Assembly: GCF_013044505.1 (NCBI RefSeq)
Contig: NZ_JABERD010000039.1
Coordinates: forward strand, 1 to 59,950
DNA length: 59,950 bases
Origin: Streptomyces sp. S3(2020)
Lineage (GTDB): Bacteria; Actinomycetota; Actinomycetes; Streptomycetales; Streptomycetaceae
Direction of reading: 5' to 3'
Made by a program: the position numbers and the translations under genes. The notes below the pieces were generated by a model. It worked only from the letters and a program-made list of their open reading frames with translations, had not been told where the DNA came from and ran no database searches. Of the stretch, positions 52,021-59,950 are shown in pieces; position 1 is the first letter of the stretch; every line of letters starts with the position of its first letter.

Positions 52021-53178
52021 ATGAGCACCGAGAACCTCCCCCAGAGCCCCGAGCAGCCGCCTCGCAAGCCGCGCGTGGCCGTCGTGTCCGGCGGGCGCAG
52101 CTCCGAACACGGGATCTCCGTGGTCACCGGCGGCGCCGTCCTCAAGGCCATCGACCGGACCAAGTACGAGGTCCTGCCGATCGGCATCACCAGGGACGGG
52201 CGTTGGGCCCTCATCGCCGACGAGCCGGAACGCATGGCGATCACCGACCGCCGTACGCCGGACATCGAGGAGCTCGCCGAGTCGCCGGAGGGCGGCGTGG
52301 TGCTCCCCGTCGACCCGGCCAACCGTGAAGTCGTCTACAGCGAGCCGGGATCGGTGCCCAAGGCGCTCGGCGAGGTCGACGTCGTCTTCCCCGTCCTGCA
52401 CGGCCCCTATGGCGAGGACGGCACCCTCCAGGGCCTCCTGGAGCTCTCCGGTGTCCCCTACGTCGGCTCGGGCGTGCTCGCCTCGGCCGTCGGCCAGGAC
52501 AAGGAGTACATGAAGCGGGTGTTCACCTCCTTCGGGCTCAAGGTCGGCCCGTACGTGGTGATTCGGCCCCGCGAGTGGGAGCAGGACGAGTCGGCCGCCC
52601 GCAAGAAGATCGTCGAGCTCGCCGGTGAGCACGGCTGGCCGCTGTTCGTGAAGCCCGCGCGCGCGGGTTCGTCGATCGGCATCACCAAGGTCGACGACCC
52701 GTCCGGGCTGGACGAGGCGATCGCCGAGGCCCAGCGGCACGACCCGAAGATCCTCGTCGAGGCGGCGCTGCGCGGCCGTGAGATCGAGTGCGGCGTCCTG
52801 GAGTTCGAGGACGGCCCGCGGGCCTCGGTCCCGGCGGAGATCCCGCCGCCGGACGCGCACGCGTACTACGACTTCGAGGCGAAGTACATCGACTCCACCC
52901 CGGGCATCGTCCCGGCCCCGCTGACTCCCGAGGAGACGGCGGAGGTCCAGCGCCTCGCCGTGGCGGCCTTCGACGCGGCGTCCTGCGAGGGCCTGGTCCG
53001 CGCGGACTTCTTCCTCACGGAGGACGGTGAGTTCGTCATCAACGAGATCAACACGATGCCGGGCTTCACCCCGATCTCGATGTACCCGCAGATGTGGGAG
53101 GCCAGCGGGATCGGCTACGCGGAGCTGGTGGACCGGCTGATCCAGGCCGCGCTCAGGCGCTCCACGGGGCTCCGCTAG
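52021..53178 (+). CDS. ddlA: D-alanine--D-alanine ligase
   Basis: 385 aa from ATG 52021. ATP-grasp enzyme: VVSGGRSSEHGIS at the N-terminus, HGPYGEDGTLQG near 128, KPARAGSSIGITKV near 218, and the metal-binding FVINEINTMPGFTPISMYP near 340. It supplies D-Ala-D-Ala for peptidoglycan. No vancomycin-resistance (D-Lac) features are obvious. It probably forms a unit with plsC-gpsA. Confidence 0.97.
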   Translation: MSTENLPQSPEQPPRKPRVAVVSGGRSSEHGISVVTGGAVLKAIDRTKYEVLPIGITRDGRWALIADEPERMAITDRRTPDIEELAESPEGGVVLPVDPANREVVYSEPGSVPKALGEVDVVFPVLHGPYGEDGTLQGLLELSGVPYVGSGVLASAVGQDKEYMKRVFTSFGLKVGPYVVIRPREWEQDESAARKKIVELAGEHGWPLFVKPARAGSSIGITKVDDPSGLDEAIAEAQRHDPKILVEAALRGREIECGVLEFEDGPRASVPAEIPPPDAHAYYDFEAKYIDSTPGIVPAPLTPEETAEVQRLAVAAFDAASCEGLVRADFFLTEDGEFVINEINTMPGFTPISMYPQMWEASGIGYAELVDRLIQAALRRSTGLR

Positions 53179-53190
53179 GAGCCGTACGGT

Positions 53191-53694
53191 TCATTTCCCG
53201 AAGGGGATCGCCTTCTTGACCGACGAGGCCATGTCGGTCAGCATCCCCGCGGTGTCCCGCCCCTCGGGCACCGTCACCTCGACGTACGCCTGTCGGTTGG
53301 CCGTGGTGAAGCGGGTCGAGCCGTCGTCCTGCTTCTCCATGAGCCACTCGACGCCGTTCACCTCGCCCGCTATCGCCTCGGGGTCGCTTCCGTTGGCCAC
53401 CTCGGGGTCGACCATCTTCGGCGGCCGGGTGACACCGCAGCGCAGTATGATCGCCGGGCTTCCCCAGCCCGCCGTCAGCGCGGACGCGGGCTCGGGATCA
53501 TGCCGGTCGAGACCGTCGACCTTGTCCGGCAGGACACTGTCCAGGTTTCGGCACAGCTTCGCGACCTTCGCCGTGGGGCTGGGAACCGTCACCGAGTCAC
53601 TGTCGTCTGCTGAGGAGCACCCTGTGGTGACGATCAGCAGGACCAGGGCGGGCAGCCCGAGGACAGTGCGGTGCCGGTGACGGAAGAAGTTCAC
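53191..53694 (-). CDS. DUF3515 lipoprotein-like protein
   Basis: 167 aa from GTG 53694. A hydrophobic signal (LGLPALVLLIVTTGC) ends in a cysteine that may be a lipobox Cys, though the preceding residues are not ideal. The rest matches DUF3515 (AKLCRNLDSVLPDKVDGLDR, GSPAIILRCGV, EVNGVEWLMEKQDDGSTRF). Two more cysteines could form a disulfide. The function is not known; the gene regularly lies beside ddl and thiL in actinobacteria. Confidence 0.88.
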   Translation of the reverse strand: MNFFRHRHRTVLGLPALVLLIVTTGCSSADDSDSVTVPSPTAKVAKLCRNLDSVLPDKVDGLDRHDPEPASALTAGWGSPAIILRCGVTRPPKMVDPEVANGSDPEAIAGEVNGVEWLMEKQDDGSTRFTTANRQAYVEVTVPEGRDTAGMLTDMASSVKKAIPFGK

Positions 53695-53714
53695 CGGCCA
53701 AGGGTAGACGGGGG

Positions 53715-53948
53715 CTACAGATGGACGACCGGGCAGGTCAGGGTGCGAGTGATGCCGTCCACTTGCTGGACCTTCGCGACCACCATGCGGCCCAGGTCGT
53801 CCACGGTGTCGGCCTGCGCCCGCACGATCACGTCATAAGGTCCTGTCACGTCCTCGGCCTGGATCACCCCAGGAATCTTGCTGATCGTCTCGGCGACGGT
53901 CGACGCTTTGCCGACCTCCGTCTGGATCAGGATGTACGCCTGTACCAC
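53715..53948 (-). CDS. stand-alone Lrp/AsnC ligand-binding (RAM) domain protein
   Basis: 77 aa from GTG 53948 with GGAGG five bases upstream. The sequence (VQAYILIQTEVGKASTVAETI, GVIQAEDVTGPYDVIVRAQA, DGITRTLTCPVVHL) is an Lrp-type RAM domain without the DNA-binding domain. Such single-domain proteins oligomerise and bind amino acids; their role in Streptomyces is unclear. The frame stays open further upstream, but the ribosome binding site supports this start. Confidence 0.88.
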   Translation of the reverse strand: MVQAYILIQTEVGKASTVAETISKIPGVIQAEDVTGPYDVIVRAQADTVDDLGRMVVAKVQQVDGITRTLTCPVVHL

Positions 53949-54154
53949 GGAACCTCCAGGGCGGCCACGAGGATCATGTGGGGAAAAGGAACGCCACGGT
54001 ATCGCGTCGCCGCTCGCCGCGGGGAGACCTGCGGGACCCGCGGCCTCCGCGCCGGGGTGCAGGCATGACAGAAGTTGACGGTCTCTTCGACCGTATCGAG
54101 GACACTGGTCACGCGCGACCGGGCACAGCATGGGACAGAAGGGGCGAAAGGGCA

Positions 54155-55120
54155 ATGAAGGGCACTGTTGGTGAGCTCGGGGAGTTCGGGCTCATCAGGG
54201 AGCTCACCTCCCGTCTCACCACCACCCCGTCGGTCCGGGTCGGCCCCGGCGACGACGCCGCGGTGGTGGCCGCTCCCGACCGCCGGGTCGTGGCCAGCAC
54301 CGACATCCTCCTGGAGGGACGGCACTTCCGCCGTGACTGGTCCACGGCCTACGACGTGGGTCGCAAGGCCGCCGCACAGAACCTCGCGGACATCGCCGCC
54401 ATGGGCGCCGTGCCGACGGCTCTCCTGCTCGGACTGGTCGTGCCGGCCGAACTCCCGGTCACCTGGCCGAGCGAGCTCATGGACGGGCTGCGCGACGAGT
54501 GCCAGGTGGCGGGCGCGTCGGTCGTGGGCGGGGATGTCGTACGAGGAGACACGATCATGGTCTCCATCACCGCGCTCGGCGATCTGCGCAACCAGGAGCC
54601 CGTGACACGCGGCGGCGCACAGCCCGGCGACCTCGTCGCGGTGACCGGCTGGCTGGGCTGGTCCGCGGCCGGGTACGCGGTGCTCTCCCGGGGCTTCCGC
54701 TCGCCGCGCGCCTTCGTGGAGGCGCACCGGCGCCCCGAACCGCCGTACCACGCGGGCCCCGCGGCCGCCGGGCTCGGCGCGACCGCGATGTGCGACGTGA
54801 GCGACGGGCTGATCGCCGACCTCGGGCACATCGCCGAGGCCAGCAAGGTCCGCATCGACATCCGCTCCGGAGCCATCGACATCCCGTCCCAGATGAACGA
54901 CATCGGGCAGGCCGTCGGCGTCGACCCCATGCAGTGGGTGCTCACCGGGGGAGAGGACCACGCGATCGTGGCGACCTTCCCGCCGGACGTGAAACTCCCG
55001 GCCCGCTGGAAGGTCATCGGAGAGGTCCTCAACCCCTCGGCGCTGCCCCAGGTGACGGTCGACGGGGCGCCCTGGACCAGCAAGGGCGGCTGGGACCACT
55101 TCGGGGACATCGAGTCGTGA
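54155..55120 (+). CDS. thiL: thiamine-monophosphate kinase
   Basis: 321 aa from ATG 54155 ([21 protein letters not shown]), preceded by GAAAGGG. An ATG at 54066 in frame would add 30 residues unlike the family. Motifs: VGPGDDAAV near residue 31, [11 protein letters not shown] near 74, [13 protein letters not shown] near 212, and [11 protein letters not shown] near 265. It phosphorylates thiamine monophosphate to the active cofactor thiamine diphosphate. Its stop overlaps thiD (GTGA). Confidence 0.95.
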   Translation: MKGTVGELGEFGLIRELTSRLTTTPSVRVGPGDDAAVVAAPDRRVVASTDILLEGRHFRRDWSTAYDVGRKAAAQNLADIAAMGAVPTALLLGLVVPAELPVTWPSELMDGLRDECQVAGASVVGGDVVRGDTIMVSITALGDLRNQEPVTRGGAQPGDLVAVTGWLGWSAAGYAVLSRGFRSPRAFVEAHRRPEPPYHAGPAAAGLGATAMCDVSDGLIADLGHIAEASKVRIDIRSGAIDIPSQMNDIGQAVGVDPMQWVLTGGEDHAIVATFPPDVKLPARWKVIGEVLNPSALPQVTVDGAPWTSKGGWDHFGDIES

Positions 55121-55944
55121 GCGCGCCGGTGCGGGTGCTCACGGTCGCGGGCTCCGACTCCGGGGGCGGCGCGGGCATCCAGGCCGACCTGAAGACGATG
55201 CTCGCGCTCGGTGTGCACGGCATGAGCGTCGTCACGGCGGTCACCGCGCAGAACTCCCTGGGCGTGCAGGGCGCTTGGCAGCTCCCGGTGGAGGCCGTGC
55301 GGGCCCAGTACCGCAGTGTCGTCGACGACATCGGCGTACAGGCCGTGAAGACCGGCATGCTGGCCTCGGCGGAACTCGTCGAGGCGGTCGCGGAGTTGAT
55401 CGGGGCGACCGACGTTCCGGCCGTCGTCGACCCGGTCGGCGTCTCCAAGCACGGCGACTCGCTGCTGGCCGCGTCCGCGCTGGACTCCGTACGGACCAAG
55501 CTGCTGCCGGTCGCCACCGTGGCGACGCCGAACCTCGACGAGGTGGCCCAATTGACCGGGCTCCATGTCGAGTCGGAGGAGCAGATGCGGGCGGCCGCGG
55601 CCGCGGTGCTGGCGTACGGGCCGCGGTGGGCGCTGATCAAGGGCGGCCATCTGTCCGGAGACGCCGTCGACTTCCTCACCGATGGCTCCGAGGAGCACTG
55701 GCTGCGCGCGGAGCGCTTCGACAACCGCCACACGCACGGCACCGGCTGCACCCTCGCGTCCGCCGTCGCGGCACAGCTCGCGAAGGGCCAGGACGTCCCC
55801 GAGGCGGTGGCCGCCGCCAAGAAGTACGTCACCGGGGCGATCAGGGCCGGATTCGCGCTCGGCGGCGGGATCGGGCCCGTCGATCACGGGTGGCGGTTCC
55901 GCTGGCCCGCGGGCGGGGCAACGACTCTGCCGGTCCAGCCATGA
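55117..55944 (+). CDS. thiD: hydroxymethylpyrimidine (phosphate) kinase
   Basis: 275 aa from GTG 55117, overlapping the thiL stop. Ribokinase-family enzyme: [19 protein letters not shown] at the N-terminus, [13 protein letters not shown] near residue 109, [12 protein letters not shown] near 138, and the anion-hole GTGCTLASA near 208. It phosphorylates the pyrimidine precursor of thiamine. Together with ThiL it gives this two-gene operon both kinase steps of thiamine diphosphate synthesis. No TPP riboswitch is visible upstream. Confidence 0.96.
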   Translation: MSAPVRVLTVAGSDSGGGAGIQADLKTMLALGVHGMSVVTAVTAQNSLGVQGAWQLPVEAVRAQYRSVVDDIGVQAVKTGMLASAELVEAVAELIGATDVPAVVDPVGVSKHGDSLLAASALDSVRTKLLPVATVATPNLDEVAQLTGLHVESEEQMRAAAAAVLAYGPRWALIKGGHLSGDAVDFLTDGSEEHWLRAERFDNRHTHGTGCTLASAVAAQLAKGQDVPEAVAAAKKYVTGAIRAGFALGGGIGPVDHGWRFRWPAGGATTLPVQP

Positions 55945-55952
55945 GCACGGCA

Positions 55953-55984
55953 AAAAGCCGACCCACCGAGAGGTGGACCGGCTT
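55953..55984 (-). terminator. rpmB terminator
   Basis: AAGCCG/CGGCTT and CCACC/GGTGG stems have a GAGA loop. On the minus strand the stem is followed by TTTTT. It lies 40 bp after the rpmB stop and also beyond thiD on the plus strand. Confidence 0.8.
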
Positions 55985-56024
55985 GATGCAGCGAACCAGC
56001 AGTGGCCGCGCGCTTAACTGTGCG

Positions 56025-56210
56025 TCAGCGCGAGACCTTGCCGGCCTTGATGCACGAGGTGCAAGCGTTCACGCGCTTCGGCGTCCCGCCGACCACGGTA
56101 CGGACGCGCTGGATGTTCGGGTTCCAGCGACGGGACGTACGGCGGTGCGAGTGCGAGATGTTGTTGCCGAAGCCCGGCCCCTTGCCGCAGACGTCGCAGT
56201 TGGCAGCCAC
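56025..56210 (-). CDS. rpmB: ribosomal protein L28
   Basis: 61 aa from GTG 56210 with GGAG upstream. Typical L28 ([21 protein letters not shown]). It has the zinc-binding cysteines CDVC and CTSC, so this is the zinc-containing (C+) form. Streptomyces also encode zinc-free paralogues under Zur control elsewhere. It is divergent from the DAK-family gene. Confidence 0.97.
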   Translation of the reverse strand: MAANCDVCGKGPGFGNNISHSHRRTSRRWNPNIQRVRTVVGGTPKRVNACTSCIKAGKVSR

Positions 56211-56469
56211 GGGTCACTCCAAAGACTTCAGATGCACTTACGGATAGATCCCAGCATGCCGGGATCGAGATCGTAGGATCAGAGATCTTGGTGGCGCTGC
56301 CAGGGGGAATGGCCCGATCAGGATCGGGCAACCGGAGCAGCATACAACGACTGCGCCAGTAGAACGAAACTACCATGGCTGCTCACGGGCCTGCTCCAGG
56401 CCCTCTTCCGGCGGACACCTCTCCGGGGTCTACGCTGCGTCCACGTCCGGGCAGCTCAGGGAGGCGCAG

Positions 56470-58239
56470 GTGGCGCAGGTGCCGCAGACATTCTTCGATG
56501 CTCTCGCGGTACGCACCTGGTGCGGCCTCGCGCTGACGGCCCTGGGGCGGGCGCGCGAGGAGATCGACGCGATCAACGTCTACCCCGTCGCCGACGGGGA
56601 CACCGGCACGAACCTGTACCTGACCATGGAGTCCGCCGTCGCGGCCGTCGAGGCCGTGTTCGAGGGCCACGAGGTCGGTCCCGGAGGCCACCGGGACGGT
56701 TCGGAGGGCGCCGGGAAGCCGTCGTCGGCCGACGCGGCACGCGCGATGGCGCACGGTGCCCTCATAGGGGCCCGGGGCAACTCCGGCACGATCCTCGCGC
56801 AGCTGCTGCGCGGCATGGCCCAGGTGCTCGCCGCGGACAGTGAGACCACTCACACCGACGGCGCCGGCCTGCGGCTCGCCTTCCGGCATGCCGCCGACTC
56901 CGCCCGCCAGGCCGTCGCTCACCCGGTCGAGGGAACGGTCCTCTCGGTCGCCTCGGCGGCGGCCGACGCGGCCGGGACGACCGACGGCGGCTGCGGGGCG
57001 GTCGCGCGGGCCGCCTACGACGGGGCACGGGAGGCTCTCGCGGCGACGCCGGGCCAGCTGGCCGTGCTGGAGCGCGCCGGAGTGGTCGACGCCGGAGGGC
57101 GGGGGCTGGTGGCGGTCCTCGGGGCGCTGGTGGAGACGTTCACGGGGGAGGCGCCGGGGAGCGCGGTGGCTTCCGGACCGCATCTGCGGGGGACGTCGTC
57201 CGGTGCGCACGGTGGCCCGGGTGACGGCGGGGCCCACAGCCGGGCGTCGGCGTACGCCGAGGAGGCGGCCCTTCCCGACGCCGACGACTGCGCTGACACC
57301 CCCCTTGAGGACGGCGGGCCCGCCTTCGAGGTGATCTACCTCCTGGAGGCCGAGGACGACGCCGTGACCCGGCTCCGGACGCGTCTCGACGCCCTCGGGG
57401 ACTCCCTCGTCGTGGTGGGCGGCGACGGGCTGTGGAACGTCCATGTGCACGTCGACGACGCGGGCGCCGCGGTGGAGGCGGGAGTCGAGGCCGGGCGGCC
57501 GTACCGGATCCGGATCACGCACTTCGGGCTCGGCGATGTGCACACGCGGGGCGGTGAGCGGCCGCCGCGGGAGCGGGTGCAGCGGGCCGTCGTCGCCGTC
57601 GTGCCCGGAGAGGGCCTGGCCGGGCTGTACACCGAGGCCGGCGCGACCACGGTGCTCGCGCGCCCCGGGGAGCCGCCCGCCAGCGGGGAGATGGTCGAAG
57701 CCGTACGACGGGCCCACGCGCGCGAGGTCGTCCTGCTGCCCAACGACGCCGACCTGCGCCACGCCGCGGCCGCGGCGGCCGAGCAAGCCCGTGCGGAGGG
57801 CATCCGCGTCGCCCTGATCCCGACCCGCTCCGCCGTCCAGGGCATCGCGGCGCTCGCGGTGCACGAGCCCGGGCGCCGCTTCGACGAGGACGTCGTGTCG
57901 ATGACCTCGGCGGCCGGCGCGACCCGCTACGCCGAGGTCGCCGTCGCCGAGCGCCAGTCCTGGACCATGGCCGGCATCTGCCAGGCCGGCGACGTCCTCG
58001 GACTCATCGACGGTGACGTGTCCGTCATCGGCTCGGATGTCACCGCCGCCGCCGAGACCGTCCTGGACCGCATGCTCTCGGCCGGCGGCGAACTCGTCAC
58101 CCTCGTCCTCGGCGACGAGGCACCCGAGTCCATCGCCGACCACCTCGAAGCACGCGTGCGTGAGGGACACCTCGGCGTCGACACGGTGGTCTACCGGGGC
58201 GGCCGGCAAGGCGCCCTGCTGCTCATCGGGGTCGAGTAG
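56470..58239 (+). CDS. DAK1/DegV-type kinase-like protein (FakA family)
   Basis: 589 aa from GTG 56470. The N-terminal DhaL-type domain has the nucleotide-binding INVYPVADGDTGTNL (about 37-51) and GARGNSGTILAQLLRG (about 100-115). The C-terminal half resembles the FakA domain (VVAVVPGEGLAGLY, then PTRSAVQGIAALAVHEPG, and ITGLIDGDVSVIG-like LGLIDGDVSVIG). FakA phosphorylates fatty acids bound to FakB; whether this protein does so is not known. A linker of about 60 Gly/Ala/Ser residues separates the halves. recG usually follows in related genomes but lies outside the window. Confidence 0.88.
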   Translation: MAQVPQTFFDALAVRTWCGLALTALGRAREEIDAINVYPVADGDTGTNLYLTMESAVAAVEAVFEGHEVGPGGHRDGSEGAGKPSSADAARAMAHGALIGARGNSGTILAQLLRGMAQVLAADSETTHTDGAGLRLAFRHAADSARQAVAHPVEGTVLSVASAAADAAGTTDGGCGAVARAAYDGAREALAATPGQLAVLERAGVVDAGGRGLVAVLGALVETFTGEAPGSAVASGPHLRGTSSGAHGGPGDGGAHSRASAYAEEAALPDADDCADTPLEDGGPAFEVIYLLEAEDDAVTRLRTRLDALGDSLVVVGGDGLWNVHVHVDDAGAAVEAGVEAGRPYRIRITHFGLGDVHTRGGERPPRERVQRAVVAVVPGEGLAGLYTEAGATTVLARPGEPPASGEMVEAVRRAHAREVVLLPNDADLRHAAAAAAEQARAEGIRVALIPTRSAVQGIAALAVHEPGRRFDEDVVSMTSAAGATRYAEVAVAERQSWTMAGICQAGDVLGLIDGDVSVIGSDVTAAAETVLDRMLSAGGELVTLVLGDEAPESIADHLEARVREGHLGVDTVVYRGGRQGALLLIGVE

Positions 58240-58243
58240 CCGC

Positions 58244-59950
58244 TCAGTCCTCCACGACCTGGAGCAGTTGCCGCGCCTCCGCCTGTCGCGCCAGCGCGGT
58301 CTCGTCGGCACCGCTCTCGTCGTACGCCTCGTACGCCTCGTGTGTCTCGTATGCCTGGGCCGGTTGGTCTGCTTGGTCCGCTCGGTCCGCTCGGTCTGCC
58401 TGGTACGCCGCCAGCACCGCACGCGCGCGTGCCGCCGCCCGGTCCGGGCGGCTCAGGTCGGCCTCCAGCCAGCCCGCGGCGAGTTCGGCGCCGGTACGGC
58501 TGTGCAGGGCGTCGTCGCCGAGCGAGGCGAACACCACGATGGCCTCCGTCACCTGGGACAGGGCGTCCTCCATCGCGGCCCGGATGGAGTCGTCATCGTC
58601 GTCCTCGGCGGCGGAACGGGCGAGCAGGTCGCCGAACTGCCGGTGCGTGTGCCCGAGTTCGGCGACGAGCCGCTGCCGGGCCTCCTCGTCGGCGGCGTCC
58701 GCGCCCAGCGCCTCCTCGCACTCCCGGACCGCGCCCGCCATCAGCTCCCGGGCGTCGCCCTGCCCGTCCTCCGTGCCCAGCGCGAGCCACGCGCGGGCGC
58801 GCAGGGCACGGACGAGGCCGTGGACGTCGCCGAGCGAGCGCCACAGCTCGCCGGCGCGGACGTAGGCCTGGTCCGCCTCGACGGACAGCCCGGCCTGGCC
58901 GAGGGACTCGGCAGCGAGATGGGCGAGCGTCGCGTGGTCGTGCTGCTCGGGCCAGATCCTGGCGATCTCGGCCGCCTGCAACCGCCGTTCGGCCGCCGCG
59001 CGGTGCTCGCCCATCTCGCTCAGACAGTCACCGAGCCACCACTGCACCTGGACGACCGCGCCGTCGCCGTGCGTCTCGGCGGCCAGGTCGGGCAGCGCCG
59101 ACTCCAGCACTTCCGCGGCCTCGGCCCACCGCCCCTGCCGCAGCAGGAACCCGCCGAGCAGCTGCCGCGCCCACGCGCCCAGCGCCGGCCCCTCACCGGC
59201 CCCGTCGGCCCAGTGCGCCGCCTCCAGGGCATGCTCGGCGGCCTCCTCGACCAGACCCCGGCCGCCCAGTACCTCGGCGAGCTGGAGATGCAGCCGGGCC
59301 CGTCCGACCGCCTCCAGATGCGGCCCGCCGTGCTCCAGCGCGCCCCGCAGCGCCCGCTCGGCCTCCTCGACCTCGCCCATATGGTGCGCGAGCTGCGCCA
59401 GCCGGGCCTCGGACTCCACGGCGAACCACGGCAGCCCGGCCCCCACGAACCCCTCCGCGGCATGCCGGAACAGATCCGCCCCGATCCTCAGCTCCCCGGC
59501 GCCGACGGCCAGCTCCGCGAACATCGCCCACGCCTCGGCGGCCCGGGCCCCGAGCTGCACATCGTCCCCGGCCCGCCCGTCGACGAGCGCGAGCACCTCC
59601 CGCACGGCGGCGTCGGCGTCGGCTCGGAGGGAGCCCACGGAGGGGCTGCCGCCCGGGACCGCCGCTGCCGCTGCCCCTGTCGCACCGCCCTCCGGGACGC
59701 CGGGGTCCGTCGAACCGCTGCCCGGCGTCTCGCCCTGGCGGGCAGCGCCCTCCGGGGCTTCGTCCGCGGGGGCCTCGCCCGCGGGGGCCTCACCCGCCGG
59801 GAGGCCGTCCGGTGCCTGGCTGTCCGAGGGAGTCCCGCCCGTCACCGGCGGCCCCTCCCCGGCCGGACCCTCCTCCAGGGGACTGCCGGCCGCGGAAGGA
59901 TTTGTCTCCCCGGCGCCCGCCCCCTCGTCCAGCACCCCGTCGTCCAGCAC
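58244..59950 (-). CDS. TPR-repeat protein, 5' end at or beyond window edge
   Basis: At least 568 aa; the frame runs to the last base, where a GTG occurs, so the true start may be outside. The first ~110 residues are Gly/Glu/Ala/Pro-rich and disordered. From about 125 the protein consists of helical pairs resembling tetratricopeptide repeats (AAEAWAMFAELAVGAGELRIG, then AERALRGALEHGG and AERRLQAAEIARIW). Near the end RADRADQADQPAQAYETHEAYEAY is low-complexity. It is cytoplasmic and probably a protein-interaction scaffold. The stop is 4 bp from the convergent DAK-family gene. Confidence 0.85.
   Translation of the reverse strand: MLDDGVLDEGAGAGETNPSAAGSPLEEGPAGEGPPVTGGTPSDSQAPDGLPAGEAPAGEAPADEAPEGAARQGETPGSGSTDPGVPEGGATGAAAAAVPGGSPSVGSLRADADAAVREVLALVDGRAGDDVQLGARAAEAWAMFAELAVGAGELRIGADLFRHAAEGFVGAGLPWFAVESEARLAQLAHHMGEVEEAERALRGALEHGGPHLEAVGRARLHLQLAEVLGGRGLVEEAAEHALEAAHWADGAGEGPALGAWARQLLGGFLLRQGRWAEAAEVLESALPDLAAETHGDGAVVQVQWWLGDCLSEMGEHRAAAERRLQAAEIARIWPEQHDHATLAHLAAESLGQAGLSVEADQAYVRAGELWRSLGDVHGLVRALRARAWLALGTEDGQGDARELMAGAVRECEEALGADAADEEARQRLVAELGHTHRQFGDLLARSAAEDDDDDSIRAAMEDALSQVTEAIVVFASLGDDALHSRTGAELAAGWLEADLSRPDRAAARARAVLAAYQADRADRADQADQPAQAYETHEAYEAYDESGADETALARQAEARQLLQVVED

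Noticed and set aside
53978..54154. N-terminal extension of ThiL
   Set aside because: Family homology begins at [12 protein letters not shown] and GAAAGGG precedes ATG 54155; the extension lacks similarity to ThiL.
53949..54154. TPP riboswitch upstream of thiL-thiD
   Set aside because: No CUGAGA or other conserved THI-box element was found in the region.

Overview
The window looks like chromosomal core DNA of a Streptomyces. It is very GC-rich with strong third-position bias and frequent GTG starts. It carries actinobacterial hallmarks: two conservons (cvnABCD), the lysine-tailed HU protein HupS, the IclR regulator NdgR divergent from leuCD, an acyl-CoA carboxylase beta/epsilon pair, and an XRE/DUF397/ATPase regulatory set. 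From memory, the order accB-accE / two conservons / FAH hydrolase-gltX / tRNA-Gln/Glu array / ndgR-leuCD / hupS / cofC / plsC-gpsA-ddl / thiL-thiD / rpmB / DAK-domain protein matches the SCO553x-SCO556x stretch of the S. coelicolor chromosome. No comparison was run. No insertion sequence, prophage, CRISPR array or large biosynthetic cluster was seen.

Left part (1-16 kb). A WD40 protein cut by the window edge is followed by a five-gene operon: fused urease gamma-beta subunit, urease alpha subunit, agmatine deiminase-type enzyme, a cysteine-rich small protein and a TetR regulator. The urease has all nickel ligands but lacks the usual flap cysteine, and no accessory genes are nearby. A 119-bp tandem duplication at the ureAB/ureC junction has left a 40-codon ORF that overlaps both genes by ATGA. 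Next come three tandem secreted beta-propeller proteins, then cimA behind a leader with two Ile codons and an intrinsic terminator (a likely attenuator). A minus-strand set (XRE regulator, DUF397 protein, membrane KAP-type P-loop NTPase) and a divergent ATPase follow. The XRE and ATPase genes each carry a one-base frameshift in a homopolymer.

Middle (17-39 kb). Secreted or cell-surface functions dominate: a multidomain GH3 glycosidase, a Gly-rich membrane protein, a trypsin-like protease, a YceI protein and a family 8 polysaccharide lyase. The acyl-CoA carboxylase pair accB-accE and two complete conservons in tandem on the minus strand follow. Each conservon has a histidine-kinase-like CvnA, roadblock CvnB, DUF742 CvnC and GTPase CvnD, and the two cvnD genes share long identical DNA runs.

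Right part (39-60 kb). Housekeeping genes prevail: gltX, five tRNAs (Gln-Glu-Glu-Gln-Glu), a MerR regulator divergent from a DUF4188 gene with a perfect dyad between them, ndgR/leuCD, hupS, cofC (coenzyme F420), plsC-gpsA-ddlA (phospholipid and peptidoglycan precursors), thiL-thiD (thiamine), rpmB, a DAK-family kinase-like protein and a TPR protein cut by the right edge. Strong hairpin terminators separate most units.
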